From Variovorax atrisoli 110B (GTDB lineage Bacteria; Pseudomonadota; Gammaproteobacteria; Burkholderiales; Burkholderiaceae_C): DNA of 64,000 bases. This document shows positions 35,257 to 41,924 of the stretch, in pieces (positions within the stretch are counted from its first letter, which is position 1; each line of letters starts with the position of its first letter). A program made the translations under genes and the position numbers. Location: the NCBI RefSeq assembly GCF_000382045.1, contig NZ_KB907465.1, positions 59,903 to 123,902 on the forward strand, written 5' to 3'. Under the pieces are notes generated by a model. The model made no database searches and was not told where the DNA came from. It worked only from the letters and a program-made list of their open reading frames with translations.

Positions 35257-36117
35257 TCAGCGGGCCTTGACCTCGCGGACGTGGTCGTCCAGCTCGGTGA
35301 AGGAGGGGCGCTCGGTCGAGAACAGCACCTTGCGGCCGAACTCGACCGCGAGCTGCGGCGCGTAGCCGTTGAGGTTGGCCAGCAGCGTGACCTTGGCGCA
35401 CTGGTAGATCTTCATGCCCTCTTCCACCTTCTGCTCGATCAGCGAGGCCAGCGGCGAGACGAAGCCGTAGGCCAGCAGCACGCCGAGGAAGGTGCCCACC
35501 ATCGCGTGCGCGATCAGCGCGCCCATCTCCGAGGGCGGCAGGTCGGCAGAGCCGAGGGCGTGCACCACGCCCATCACGGCGGCGACGATGCCCAGCGCGG
35601 GCAGCGCATCGCTCACGCGCGAGAGGCTGTGGCCGGGCACTTCGGCCTCGTGGCGGATGGTCTCGATCTCGTGGTCCATCAGCGCCTCGATCTCGTGGGC
35701 GTCGGTGTTGCCGCTGATGACCAGGCGCAGGTAGTCGCAGAGGAAGACGGTGATGCCCTCGTGCGCCAGGATGCCCGGATAGCGCATGAAGACCTCGCTC
35801 TGGGACGGGTCCTCGACGTCGGTCTCCAGCTTCATCATGCCTTCCTTGCGGGCCTTGGCGAGCAGCTCGTAAAGCAGCGCGAGCAGGTCCATGTAGAGCT
35901 GGCGGTTGTGCTTGGAGGTGCGCAGCAGGAGGGGCAGTTCCTTGATGGTGGCCCGGATGGTCTTGCCGTTGTTGCCGGCGATGAAGGCGCCCAGGGCGGA
36001 GCCGCCGATCATGAGCAGTTCGACCGGCTGGAACAGGACGCCGAAGTGCCCGCCCATGAGGCCGTAGCCACCGAAGACGGCACCGATCACCACGATGTAT
36101 CCAACCAGAACCAGCAC
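35257..36117 (-). CDS. motA: Stator protein MotA
   Basis: 286 residues from GTG 36117 with AGGGGAA upstream. Four membrane helices: two at the N-terminus (LVGYIVVIGAVFGGYGLMGG and LLMIGGSALGAFIAGN) and two near residues 170-225 (ALGIVAAVMGVVHALGS, AHAMVGTFLGVLLAYG). The large cytoplasmic loop contains the charged torque-generating region (RKEGMMKLE). The flhC stop is 74 bp upstream across a GC-rich imperfect stem-loop, so motA may be read from flhDC or from its own promoter. Confidence 0.96.
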   Translation of the reverse strand: MLVLVGYIVVIGAVFGGYGLMGGHFGVLFQPVELLMIGGSALGAFIAGNNGKTIRATIKELPLLLRTSKHNRQLYMDLLALLYELLAKARKEGMMKLETDVEDPSQSEVFMRYPGILAHEGITVFLCDYLRLVISGNTDAHEIEALMDHEIETIRHEAEVPGHSLSRVSDALPALGIVAAVMGVVHALGSADLPPSEMGALIAHAMVGTFLGVLLAYGFVSPLASLIEQKVEEGMKIYQCAKVTLLANLNGYAPQLAVEFGRKVLFSTERPSFTELDDHVREVKAR

Positions 36118-36191
36118 GCGCTTCCCCTCTCGCCCTCGGGCGTCGAATCAACAAAGCCCCCGGCGGCCGTGGCCGCGCGCGGGCACTTTTC

Positions 36192-36779
36192 CTAGACGGC
36201 GCCGCCGATGTCCATCACGGGCCCCACCGCGACCAGGCCGCCGCGCCGGCGCTCCGTCGCCTTGGGCTTGCGTGCCTTGCCCGCCCGCGAAGGCGGCCTG
36301 CACAGCACGCACACGTACCCGTTCTTGTTGTCGTGCGCATGGGCCACGAAATGCCCTCCGCAGCGGCAGCAGGTGCTCAGCTGCAGCATGTCGCTGTCGA
36401 AGAAGCGCACCATGGTCTCGGCGCGGGTGAAGTCGAGCACCACCTCGCCACCGTTGGCCTCGACCTGCTGCGCATAGAGGCGATACGCCTTGATGAGCGC
36501 GGGCAGTTCGTTCTCGTCCGCCTCGTCGAGCATGAAGCGGTAGATGTTGTAGAACATCGACGAGTGGATGTTGGCCAGCCACGTCATGTACCAGTCGGTG
36601 GAGAACGGCAGCAGGCCCTTGGGCGGAGACACGCCCTTGAGCTCCTTGTAGAGGCGGATCAGCCGCTCGCGGCTGAGCGTGACCGCGGCCTCCAGGAACT
36701 GCAGGCGCGCACCGAGGCCGATCAGCTCGATCGCGAGCTGGACCTGCCGGACCTCGCCGAGGACGCTCTTGCTGGTCAC
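36192..36779 (-). CDS. flhC: Flagellar master regulator subunit FlhC
   Basis: 195 residues from GTG 36779; the GTGA overlaps the flhD stop, so the two subunits are made in a coupled manner. The zinc site is Cys137, Cys140, Cys157 and Cys160 (CCRCGGHF and YVCVLCRPPS), the same numbering as E. coli FlhC. With FlhD it forms the FlhD4C2 activator of class II flagellar promoters. The C-terminal tail is basic (KARKPKATERRRGG). Confidence 0.97.
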   Translation of the reverse strand: MTSKSVLGEVRQVQLAIELIGLGARLQFLEAAVTLSRERLIRLYKELKGVSPPKGLLPFSTDWYMTWLANIHSSMFYNIYRFMLDEADENELPALIKAYRLYAQQVEANGGEVVLDFTRAETMVRFFDSDMLQLSTCCRCGGHFVAHAHDNKNGYVCVLCRPPSRAGKARKPKATERRRGGLVAVGPVMDIGGAV

Positions 36780-37168
36780 GCTGCGCCCGCTCCGCGCATC
36801 GGCGCTTCGGACTGGCCCTGCGCCTGGCGCGCGGCCATCAGTATCGACATGTGCGCCTGCTGCAGCGCGGGCTCCTTGCCCTCGCCGACCACCGCGAACA
36901 TCGGGCGGTCATCCAGCCGGAAGCTGCACAGCAGGAAGTTGGACGCGGCCAGCTTCACGATCTGGCTGAGCGACATGTTCGCCAGCAGATCGGCCAGTTC
37001 ACGGCCCACGCCGAGGCGGAACATGGCCTCGGCCCGGTCCTGCTTCACCAGCTTCTGCGCCAGCAGCATGTAGGCCAGATTTATCTCGCCGATTTCCCTC
37101 GAAATCACGCCGTTGGCGGTGATGTTGACGTTTTCCATGTCTGATCCCATTTCCGATTCAAAGCTCAC
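36776..37168 (-). CDS. flhD: Flagellar master regulator subunit FlhD
   Basis: 130 residues from GTG 37168. This start is preferred over ATG 37138 because AGGAG lies six bases upstream. Core sequence EIGEINLAYMLLAQKLVKQDRAEAMFRLGV is typical FlhD, helical and dimer-forming. The tail after residue 100 is longer than in enteric FlhD and Gln/Ala-rich. It heads the flhDC-motAB-cheA chain. Transcription probably starts at the TATAAT at 37195-37200, leaving a leader of about 20 nt. Confidence 0.96.
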   Translation of the reverse strand: MSFESEMGSDMENVNITANGVISREIGEINLAYMLLAQKLVKQDRAEAMFRLGVGRELADLLANMSLSQIVKLAASNFLLCSFRLDDRPMFAVVGEGKEPALQQAHMSILMAARQAQGQSEAPMRGAGAA

Positions 37169-37174
37169 TTCGTG

Positions 37175-37179
37175 CTCCT
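37175..37179 (-). promoter_or_regulatory. Shine-Dalgarno AGGAG that decides the GTG start of flhD
   Basis: AGGAG on the minus strand, six bases before GTG 37168. ATG 37138, the alternative start, has no comparable site. Confidence 0.65.
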
Positions 37180-37186
37180 AACAATC

Positions 37187-37216
37187 GTGTATACATTATA
37201 TACACAAAGTTTTACA
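37187..37216 (-). promoter_or_regulatory. Proximal flhDC promoter with -10 inside a palindrome
   Basis: Read leftward, TATAAT at 37195-37200 lies inside the 19-bp palindrome 37187-37205. A weaker -35 candidate, TCAACA, lies about 16 bp upstream. A protein bound to the palindrome would cover the -10 element, so this looks like a repressor operator. The expected start site near 37188 leaves room for the flhD ribosome site. Confidence 0.55.
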
Positions 37217-37287
37217 TGTTGAAGTGTTTTGTATGACAGCAGGACAAAAAAGGTAGGAAGGGTCTGACAAGAACGCCCTCGCTCTCC

Positions 37288-37316
37288 AATGGAGGTGGCA
37301 GGTTTACAAGTGTCAA
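37288..37316 (-). promoter_or_regulatory. Possible distal flhDC promoter
   Basis: A consensus TTGACA (minus strand, 37311-37316) is followed after 17 bp by TCCATT (37288-37293), a poor -10. The -35 lies inside the AGGTTT/AAACCT dyad and the -10 in the CTCC/GGAG dyad, so both elements could be under protein control. Confidence 0.35.
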
Positions 37317-37475
37317 ACCTTTCGGTAACAAATGTTGCAAGAAGAACGAAAAAATGCCCGAAGTTATTCTTGAACAAGAATGAATTGATAAATCCTATGG
37401 ATTTATTTCGAGCCGACGGAAGGGTTTTTTCCTGAATTCCGAGGCTCATGATTTCACATTGGTCCATCTGGTCAA

Positions 37476-37751
37476 TTAGTCGCCTGCGCGACCCTCCAGC
37501 TGGTGGATCCAGGCCATCACCTCGGCCACCGCGAGGTACAGCTGCGGCGGGATCTGCCGGTCCAGGTCGACCTGCATCAGCAACTTCACCAGGTCGGCAG
37601 ACGAGTGCACGTAGAGGCCGTGCTCGCGCGCCTCGCGCATGATCGATTCGGCGACCACGCCGTACCCCTTGGCGACGACCACCGGCGCACGCGTCTTGTC
37701 GGCGTAAGACAGCGCGACCGCGCTGCTGCGGTTGTCGAGCACTTCGCTCAT
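37476..37751 (-). CDS. flhX: FlhB C-terminal-domain homologue (FlhX-like export switch protein)
   Basis: 91 residues, about the size of the FlhB cytoplasmic domain after its cleavage site. SSAVALSYADKTRAPVVVAKGYG aligns with the FlhB segment that starts just after NPTH (FAVALKYQEGGMRAPRVVAKG). IPPQLYLAVAEVMAWIHQLE corresponds to the FlhB stretch IPAGLYTAVAEVLAWVYQLR. It has no membrane segments and no NPTH. ATG 37751 overlaps the stop of the fliK-like gene by 4 bp, a firm functional pairing. Similar soluble FlhBC paralogues can replace FlhBC in other bacteria; here the role is inferred. Confidence 0.82.
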   Translation of the reverse strand: MSEVLDNRSSAVALSYADKTRAPVVVAKGYGVVAESIMREAREHGLYVHSSADLVKLLMQVDLDRQIPPQLYLAVAEVMAWIHQLEGRAGD

Positions 37752-39031
37752 GCGGCCTCCTTCTCGGCGACCAGCACCTGCTGCAGCTGCAGCCCCGCAG
37801 CGTCGAAGCGCTTCGCGAGCCGGGCGGTGTCTCCGCGCAGGCGCGCCACGGTGGACGCCTCGCGCGCGAAAAGTTGCGCCTGCACCGCCGGGCCGTCGAG
37901 GCTCAGCCTCAGGTCGACTTCGCCGAGCTTCGGAAATGCGAGCGACACGGTTGTCGACCAGCGGCGCGCGCCCTCTTCTTCTGCCGCCGAGCCCTCGCGT
38001 GCGTCGGACCGTGCCTGCTGTTCTTCCTCGACGCTCCAGCTCATCGGCACGTCGGGCCAGGCATGGCCATTCCAGCGGAAGACGGAACTGGCCAGCAGGT
38101 CGAGCTGCTGGTGCACCAGTGAGACGGCCTGCGGATGGATCACTTCGGCTGCGCGCGATGCGGGCTGCACCGCGGTGGCGTCGGCATGCCGTGCGGATTC
38201 GCTCGCGCGGTGCGCGGGCATCGAATCGAGCACGCCGCCGGTCGTGGCGCTCTCGAGTTGGCGGTACGCCGCCTGCACCCGCGCCGCGTCGCTCGCGGCA
38301 GGCTGCCATTCCAGAGCCTGCGGTTTGCCTTGATGGCTGGCGCCATCGGCGTGCTGTTGCTGCGCTTCGACGGACGACGCCTGAGGCGCGGTCACCTGCG
38401 CCGTGGGAGCTTCGTCGCCCTGCGGCACAGGCACCTGCACCTGCACCTGCGCAACGAGGGAAGGCAGCGCGTCAGGCAGATCCGCGATCGCCGCCGGCAG
38501 CGACACCGCCGCATTCGCCGGTGCCTTCACCGCAACGGGCGTCGCCCACTGGGCCTGCGGCTCCTGCTTCATCTGCGCGAGCGTGCGCGTTCCCGCCGCG
38601 AACGAAGCCAAGTGCGATTCATAGAAGAGGCCGCTGTCCGACACCGTCTGCGCCAGCGTGCCTGCCAGCGCGGCGGCGTTCACCGGCTGCGCGCGCGCGG
38701 GCAGCAGGGGCGCGGCACCGCGCACCGGTCCCGGCTGCGCCTGCAGATCGGCCAGCACGGCGCCGATGACCCGCGCGGCCACCGACAGCCGCGTCGCCAT
38801 CGAGGGCTGCGCACCCGTTCCTGCGTGCAGGGTGCCGCCTGCTGCCGCACCCGGGATCTGCCTGTCGAGCGCCGCATTGGAAGGCAGCCGGACGTCGTTC
38901 TCGACCTTGCCCACCGCCACCGCCGGCCCGGGCGCACCGATGGTGGCCTCGGGCTTGATGCCGAGCACGTCCAGCCGCGGCGCGAGCCTTGCGGCGAGCA
39001 GCGCGTCGAGCAGTCCGGCGAGTGCAGTCAT
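37748..39031 (-). CDS. FliK-like protein (second hook-length-control homologue)
   Basis: 427 residues. The N-terminal and middle parts are Ala/Gln/Pro-rich and apparently disordered, as in FliK. The C-terminal 110 residues (STTVSLAFPKLGEVDLRLSLDGPAVQAQLFARE...) have the Flg_hook pattern of the FliK C-domain. A true fliK lies in the fliF operon at 49.9 kb, so this is a second copy, with low overall similarity. Its 3' end overlaps flhX. Because FliK and FlhB together switch export specificity, a FliK-like/FlhBC-like pair suggests an auxiliary switch; this is inference. Confidence 0.7.
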   Translation of the reverse strand: MTALAGLLDALLAARLAPRLDVLGIKPEATIGAPGPAVAVGKVENDVRLPSNAALDRQIPGAAAGGTLHAGTGAQPSMATRLSVAARVIGAVLADLQAQPGPVRGAAPLLPARAQPVNAAALAGTLAQTVSDSGLFYESHLASFAAGTRTLAQMKQEPQAQWATPVAVKAPANAAVSLPAAIADLPDALPSLVAQVQVQVPVPQGDEAPTAQVTAPQASSVEAQQQHADGASHQGKPQALEWQPAASDAARVQAAYRQLESATTGGVLDSMPAHRASESARHADATAVQPASRAAEVIHPQAVSLVHQQLDLLASSVFRWNGHAWPDVPMSWSVEEEQQARSDAREGSAAEEEGARRWSTTVSLAFPKLGEVDLRLSLDGPAVQAQLFAREASTVARLRGDTARLAKRFDAAGLQLQQVLVAEKEAA

Positions 39032-39088
39032 GGTCGGGCTTGTTCAGCGGGTGGAGTTCGATCGATCGGTCGGTGGCCGGCGACGCGC

Positions 39089-39421
39089 TCAGTGCGGCGG
39101 TCCGTAGGCCCTGCCGAGGTTCTTCTGCTGCGTGAGGTGCCCCATGCGGCTCATCAGCTCTTCGAGCTGCGGCTTGATGAGGCCCGACACCTCCGCCTGG
39201 TCGCTGCGGATGCGCTCCAGCAGGCGCAGAACGTGCTCCACCTGCGTCGCATCGAGCAGCTCGTGCGGCTCGATGGCCCGCAGGCGCTCCACCATCGCCG
39301 AGCAGCGCTCTTCGAGCGCCGGGAGCTGGCCCCACTCCTTGGCTCGCGCCAGCACCAGCATCGAGGCGATGCCGTTGGCCAGCTCTTCGTAGCAATGAAC
39401 GACCTCACTCCGGAATGCCAT
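39089..39421 (-). CDS. fliT: Flagellar chaperone FliT (assigned largely by context)
   Basis: 110 residues, helical throughout: CYEELANGIASMLVLARAKEW, then CSAMVERLRAIEP and VEHVLRLLERIRSDQAEVSGLI, as expected of the FliT helical bundle that holds FliD. ATG 39421 is selected with AGGA upstream; ATG 39448 would add nine residues. It is directly downstream of fliS and fliD, the invariant FliT position. Sequence conservation in FliT is low, so the call leans on gene order. In enteric bacteria FliT also antagonises FlhDC. Confidence 0.8.
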   Translation of the reverse strand: MAFRSEVVHCYEELANGIASMLVLARAKEWGQLPALEERCSAMVERLRAIEPHELLDATQVEHVLRLLERIRSDQAEVSGLIKPQLEELMSRMGHLTQQKNLGRAYGPPH

Positions 39422-39449
39422 GTTGTCCTGTTTCTCTTGTGGTTGCATT

Positions 39450-39869
39450 TCAGCCACGAGCCCGGTCGTCGATCTCCCGCCAGGCGGAAGCGATGTTCTC
39501 GAGGAGCCGGTCGGCCTCGTCCAGGGCCCGCACGTCGTTGTGCAGGTTGGCGCGGAACAGCTGCTGCACGACGTAGTCGTACAGCGCCGACAGGTTGCCC
39601 ACCAGCTCGGCCCCGGCCTCGCCGGCCGCATCGGCGTCGAGCGCGGCCTTCAGGCCGTTGTCCACGATGCCGATGGCCTTGGAGATCGCATTGCCCTTGG
39701 CTTGCGTCTCGCCGGCTGCCATGTGGTGGCGCGCCATGCCGATCGCCGTCTTCGCGCCGTCGAACAGCATCGTGATGAGCTGGTGCGGCGACGCGCTCAT
39801 CACGCTGGTTTCCACGCCGAGGCGTGCATAGGCGCCGGCACCGGTGCGCATGTTGTGAGGGGTGTACAT
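39450..39869 (-). CDS. fliS: Flagellin export chaperone FliS
   Basis: 139 residues. YARLGVETSVMSASPHQLITMLFDGAKTAIGMARHHM is the conserved FliS N-terminal region, and ELVGNLSALYDYVVQQLFRANL the C-terminal helices. FliS binds the C-terminus of FliC and prevents early polymerisation. Transcribed 34 bp after fliD and 28 bp before fliT. Normal length and no odd features. Confidence 0.95.
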   Translation of the reverse strand: MYTPHNMRTGAGAYARLGVETSVMSASPHQLITMLFDGAKTAIGMARHHMAAGETQAKGNAISKAIGIVDNGLKAALDADAAGEAGAELVGNLSALYDYVVQQLFRANLHNDVRALDEADRLLENIASAWREIDDRARG

Positions 39870-39903
39870 CGGCTGCTACTCCAGGTTCTGCGTGTCGTGC
39901 GTC

Positions 39904-41346
39904 CTACTTGGACTGCTTCGACATCGCGTCGAACTGCTGCGTGAGGTATGTCTTGGTGTTGTTCAGTGTGTTGATCAGCACGTCGAGCTGGTTGAACTGC
40001 TTGCGATAGCGGTCGACCGTGGCGTCCACGCGCACCTGCATCGCGTCGTACTGCGTGTCGAGCTCCTTGATGGTGGCGGTCACGCCGTCGCTGGCCACCT
40101 TCAGGGCGCCCTTGGTCACGTCGTCCACCAACGCGTCGATCTGCTTGCCGTAGCCGGCCGTGCTGCCGGTGGCGCTGGAGAAGAGGTTCGCCACGCCCTT
40201 CAGGTTGTTGGCGAGCGCCTTGTCGAGCTTGTCGGAATCCACGGCCAGGGTGCCGTCCCTCTGGAAGGACACGCCGATCTCGGTGAGCACCTTCATGTCG
40301 TTCGCTCCGCCGGCCTGCGGCGTGATGATCGCCTGGCGGATGCGCGTCTGCACGGTACGCAGCGTGTTGTCCCCCACCAGCGCGGCGGCGGTCTTGGTGT
40401 CGGCGTCGTAGGCAGTCAGCGTCTTGGCGGTGCTCTGCAGGCTGTTGTAGGCCTTCACGAAATCGTTGATCGCCGTCTTCGCGCTGGCCGTGTTCTCCTT
40501 CATCGACAGGCCCGTCTTGCCGGTACTCACCAGCGTCAGCGTGGCGCCCTGGATGGCTTCCTTCACGGTGTTGGTGGCGCTCGTGATGTCGATGCCGTTC
40601 ACGTTGAGCTTCGCGTTCTGCGCCGCCGCCGTCTGCTTCAGGTTCTGCGTGCCCGCCGGATCGTTGTTCAACAGGTTCTGCAGCGACGCGTCGCCATCGA
40701 CCGAGATCCGCATGCTCGACTTCTCGCCGGTCTGCGTGGAAGTCAGCACCAGGCGATTGGGCGTGCCGCTGCCGTCGTTCACGATGCTGGCCGTGACGCC
40801 CGCGTTCGCTCCATTGATCGCGTTGCGGATGCCTTCCAGCGTATTGTTGGTCGGGTCGATGGTGATCGACTTGGTGGGCTGGCTCGCATCCGCGGTGAAG
40901 GTGGAGCCGCTGTACTTGCCCGTCGCGGCGTCGAAGGTTCCGCCCGTGACGGCGCCGAAGTCGATGGTGATCTTGCCGTTGCCGATAGCCGTCTTTGAAT
41001 CGACCTGGCCTGCGCTGACAACCGTCTGCGCCTGCGCGAGCTGCGACACGTCGATGGTGTAGTTGCCGGCCGCGCTGGCGTCGGTGGCGGACGCGGAAAG
41101 TATGCCGCTGACCGTGGGCGTGCCGGTCACGCTCTGGAACAGCGTCGGGTCGCCCAGCTTCTTGGCGGCGGCCTGCAGCGTCGCGAGCGCGCTCTGGATC
41201 GTGCCGTACGCCGACAGTTTGCTCGTGTAGCTCTTGGCCTTGTTCTGCAGCGCCACCAGGGGCTGGCTCTCGGCGTCCTGGAGCTTCGAGAGCAGGTCCG
41301 CGAGGTTCAGGTTGGAGCCGACGCCCAGGCTGCTGATCGTTGCCAT
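39904..41346 (-). CDS. fliD: Filament cap protein FliD
   Basis: 480 residues. The N-terminus (ISSLGVGSNLNLADLLSKLQDAESQPLVALQ) and the C-terminal coiled coil (TATIKELDTQYDAMQVRVDATVDRYRKQFNQLDVLINTLNNTKTYLTQQFD) are typical of FliD. D1-D3 domains lie between. It caps the growing filament and folds incoming flagellin. The gene starts 58 bp after flaG and heads fliD-S-T. Secreted by the flagellar export system without a cleavable signal. Confidence 0.95.
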   Translation of the reverse strand: MATISSLGVGSNLNLADLLSKLQDAESQPLVALQNKAKSYTSKLSAYGTIQSALATLQAAAKKLGDPTLFQSVTGTPTVSGILSASATDASAAGNYTIDVSQLAQAQTVVSAGQVDSKTAIGNGKITIDFGAVTGGTFDAATGKYSGSTFTADASQPTKSITIDPTNNTLEGIRNAINGANAGVTASIVNDGSGTPNRLVLTSTQTGEKSSMRISVDGDASLQNLLNNDPAGTQNLKQTAAAQNAKLNVNGIDITSATNTVKEAIQGATLTLVSTGKTGLSMKENTASAKTAINDFVKAYNSLQSTAKTLTAYDADTKTAAALVGDNTLRTVQTRIRQAIITPQAGGANDMKVLTEIGVSFQRDGTLAVDSDKLDKALANNLKGVANLFSSATGSTAGYGKQIDALVDDVTKGALKVASDGVTATIKELDTQYDAMQVRVDATVDRYRKQFNQLDVLINTLNNTKTYLTQQFDAMSKQSK

Positions 41347-41404
41347 TTCTATGCCTTCTTGAATTCGTATCGATGTGGTTGCTGGATTCGAGCCCGATGC
41401 GGCC

Positions 41405-41761
41405 TCAGGCCGCGTGGTCCACGAGCAGTCCGTGGCCGCCGTTCATCAGCTTCGCGATGCGAACGACTTCCTCGTTGGGAATCTGGCGGATGACCTCGCC
41501 GCTGGCGCGGTCCACCACCTTGACGATGACCATGTCGGTCTCCTTGTCGACCTCGAACTGCAGGCCCACCTCGCGCAGCGCGAGCGACTCGTTCACCTGG
41601 CGCACCGCCTGCTCGACCTGAACCGGCGTCGCGGCCTCCTTCGCGTCGTCCTTCTCGGCCGTGGCGGCGACGGCAGAGGCCGCGCCCGCGGCGCCGCCGA
41701 CGAGAAGCTGCGTCCACTGGTTGTCCTTCACGGGGTTCGCCGACACGGGGTTCAACATCAT
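41405..41761 (-). CDS. flaG: FlaG-family protein
   Basis: 118 residues from ATG 41761; a GTG at 41767 sits against the ribosome site AAGG and is less likely. The C-terminal FlaG core is LQFEVDKETDMVIVKVVDRASGEVIRQIPNEEVVRI; the N-terminus is Ala-rich and variable. FlaG proteins affect filament length in other bacteria. It lies between fliC and fliD, the usual place, after a 163-bp spacer with three hairpins. Confidence 0.9.
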   Translation of the reverse strand: MMLNPVSANPVKDNQWTQLLVGGAAGAASAVAATAEKDDAKEAATPVQVEQAVRQVNESLALREVGLQFEVDKETDMVIVKVVDRASGEVIRQIPNEEVVRIAKLMNGGHGLLVDHAA

Positions 41762-41793
41762 TTCCACCTTGCTGTGCTGGTTTCGCTGTTCTC

Positions 41794-41823
41794 TGCGGCC
41801 TCGCCCGCACGGGCATGGCCGCA
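41794..41823. repeat. Hairpin 3 of the fliC-flaG spacer
   Basis: TGCGGCC at 41794-41800 pairs with GGCCGCA at 41817-41823, with an inner GCCCG/CGGGC pair closing a three-base loop. It lies 33 bp before the flaG start, so it could also act as a leader structure of flaG. Confidence 0.5.
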
Positions 41824-41832
41824 GGGAGCAGC

Positions 41833-41861
41833 GCAGGCTCCCGGCTCGCGCCGGGGCCTGC
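41833..41861. repeat. Hairpin 2 of the fliC-flaG spacer
   Basis: GCAGGCTCCCGGC (41833-41845) pairs with GCCGGGGCCTGC (41850-41861) around TCGC, leaving a single bulged base. It is a very stable GC stem with no T run on either side. Confidence 0.5.
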
Positions 41862-41865
41862 GTTG

Positions 41866-41900
41866 GCCGGACCCCGCCCCAGGGGAGGGGCCCGGCTTTT
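41866..41900 (-). terminator. Hairpin 1 after fliC, probable terminator or attenuator
   Basis: GCCGGACCCC (41866-41875) pairs with GGGGCCCGGC (41887-41896), 9 of 10 positions, followed on the plus strand by TTTT. For the leftward fliC transcript the U run precedes the stem, so termination there would rely on stem strength; on the plus strand it has the classical form. It starts about 25 bp past the fliC stop and may make flaG expression lower than fliC. Confidence 0.5.
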
Positions 41901-41924
41901 CTCCGTCTGCTCAGTTCCTTTCGA

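Larger units (their letters stand above)
37169..37475. promoter_or_regulatory. flhDC control region: AT-rich spacer with five inverted repeats
   Basis: 307 bp without a credible gene, visibly AT-rich in a GC-rich surrounding. Inverted repeats: GTGTATA-CATTA-TATACAC at 37187-37205; CTCC-AAT-GGAG at 37284-37294; AGGTTT...AAACCT at 37300-37320; TTCTTG-AA-CAAGAA at 37367-37380; ATAAATCC-TAT-GGATTTAT at 37388-37406. A short leftward frame covering 37165-37467 has no family likeness and is taken as non-coding. Several regulators probably act here, as at other flhDC promoters; which ones is unknown. Confidence 0.7.

Noticed and set aside
37165..37467. Leftward 100-codon frame covering the flhDC control region
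   Set aside because: It spans five dyads and both promoter candidates, has no ribosome site or family likeness, and its base composition is that of the AT-rich spacer.
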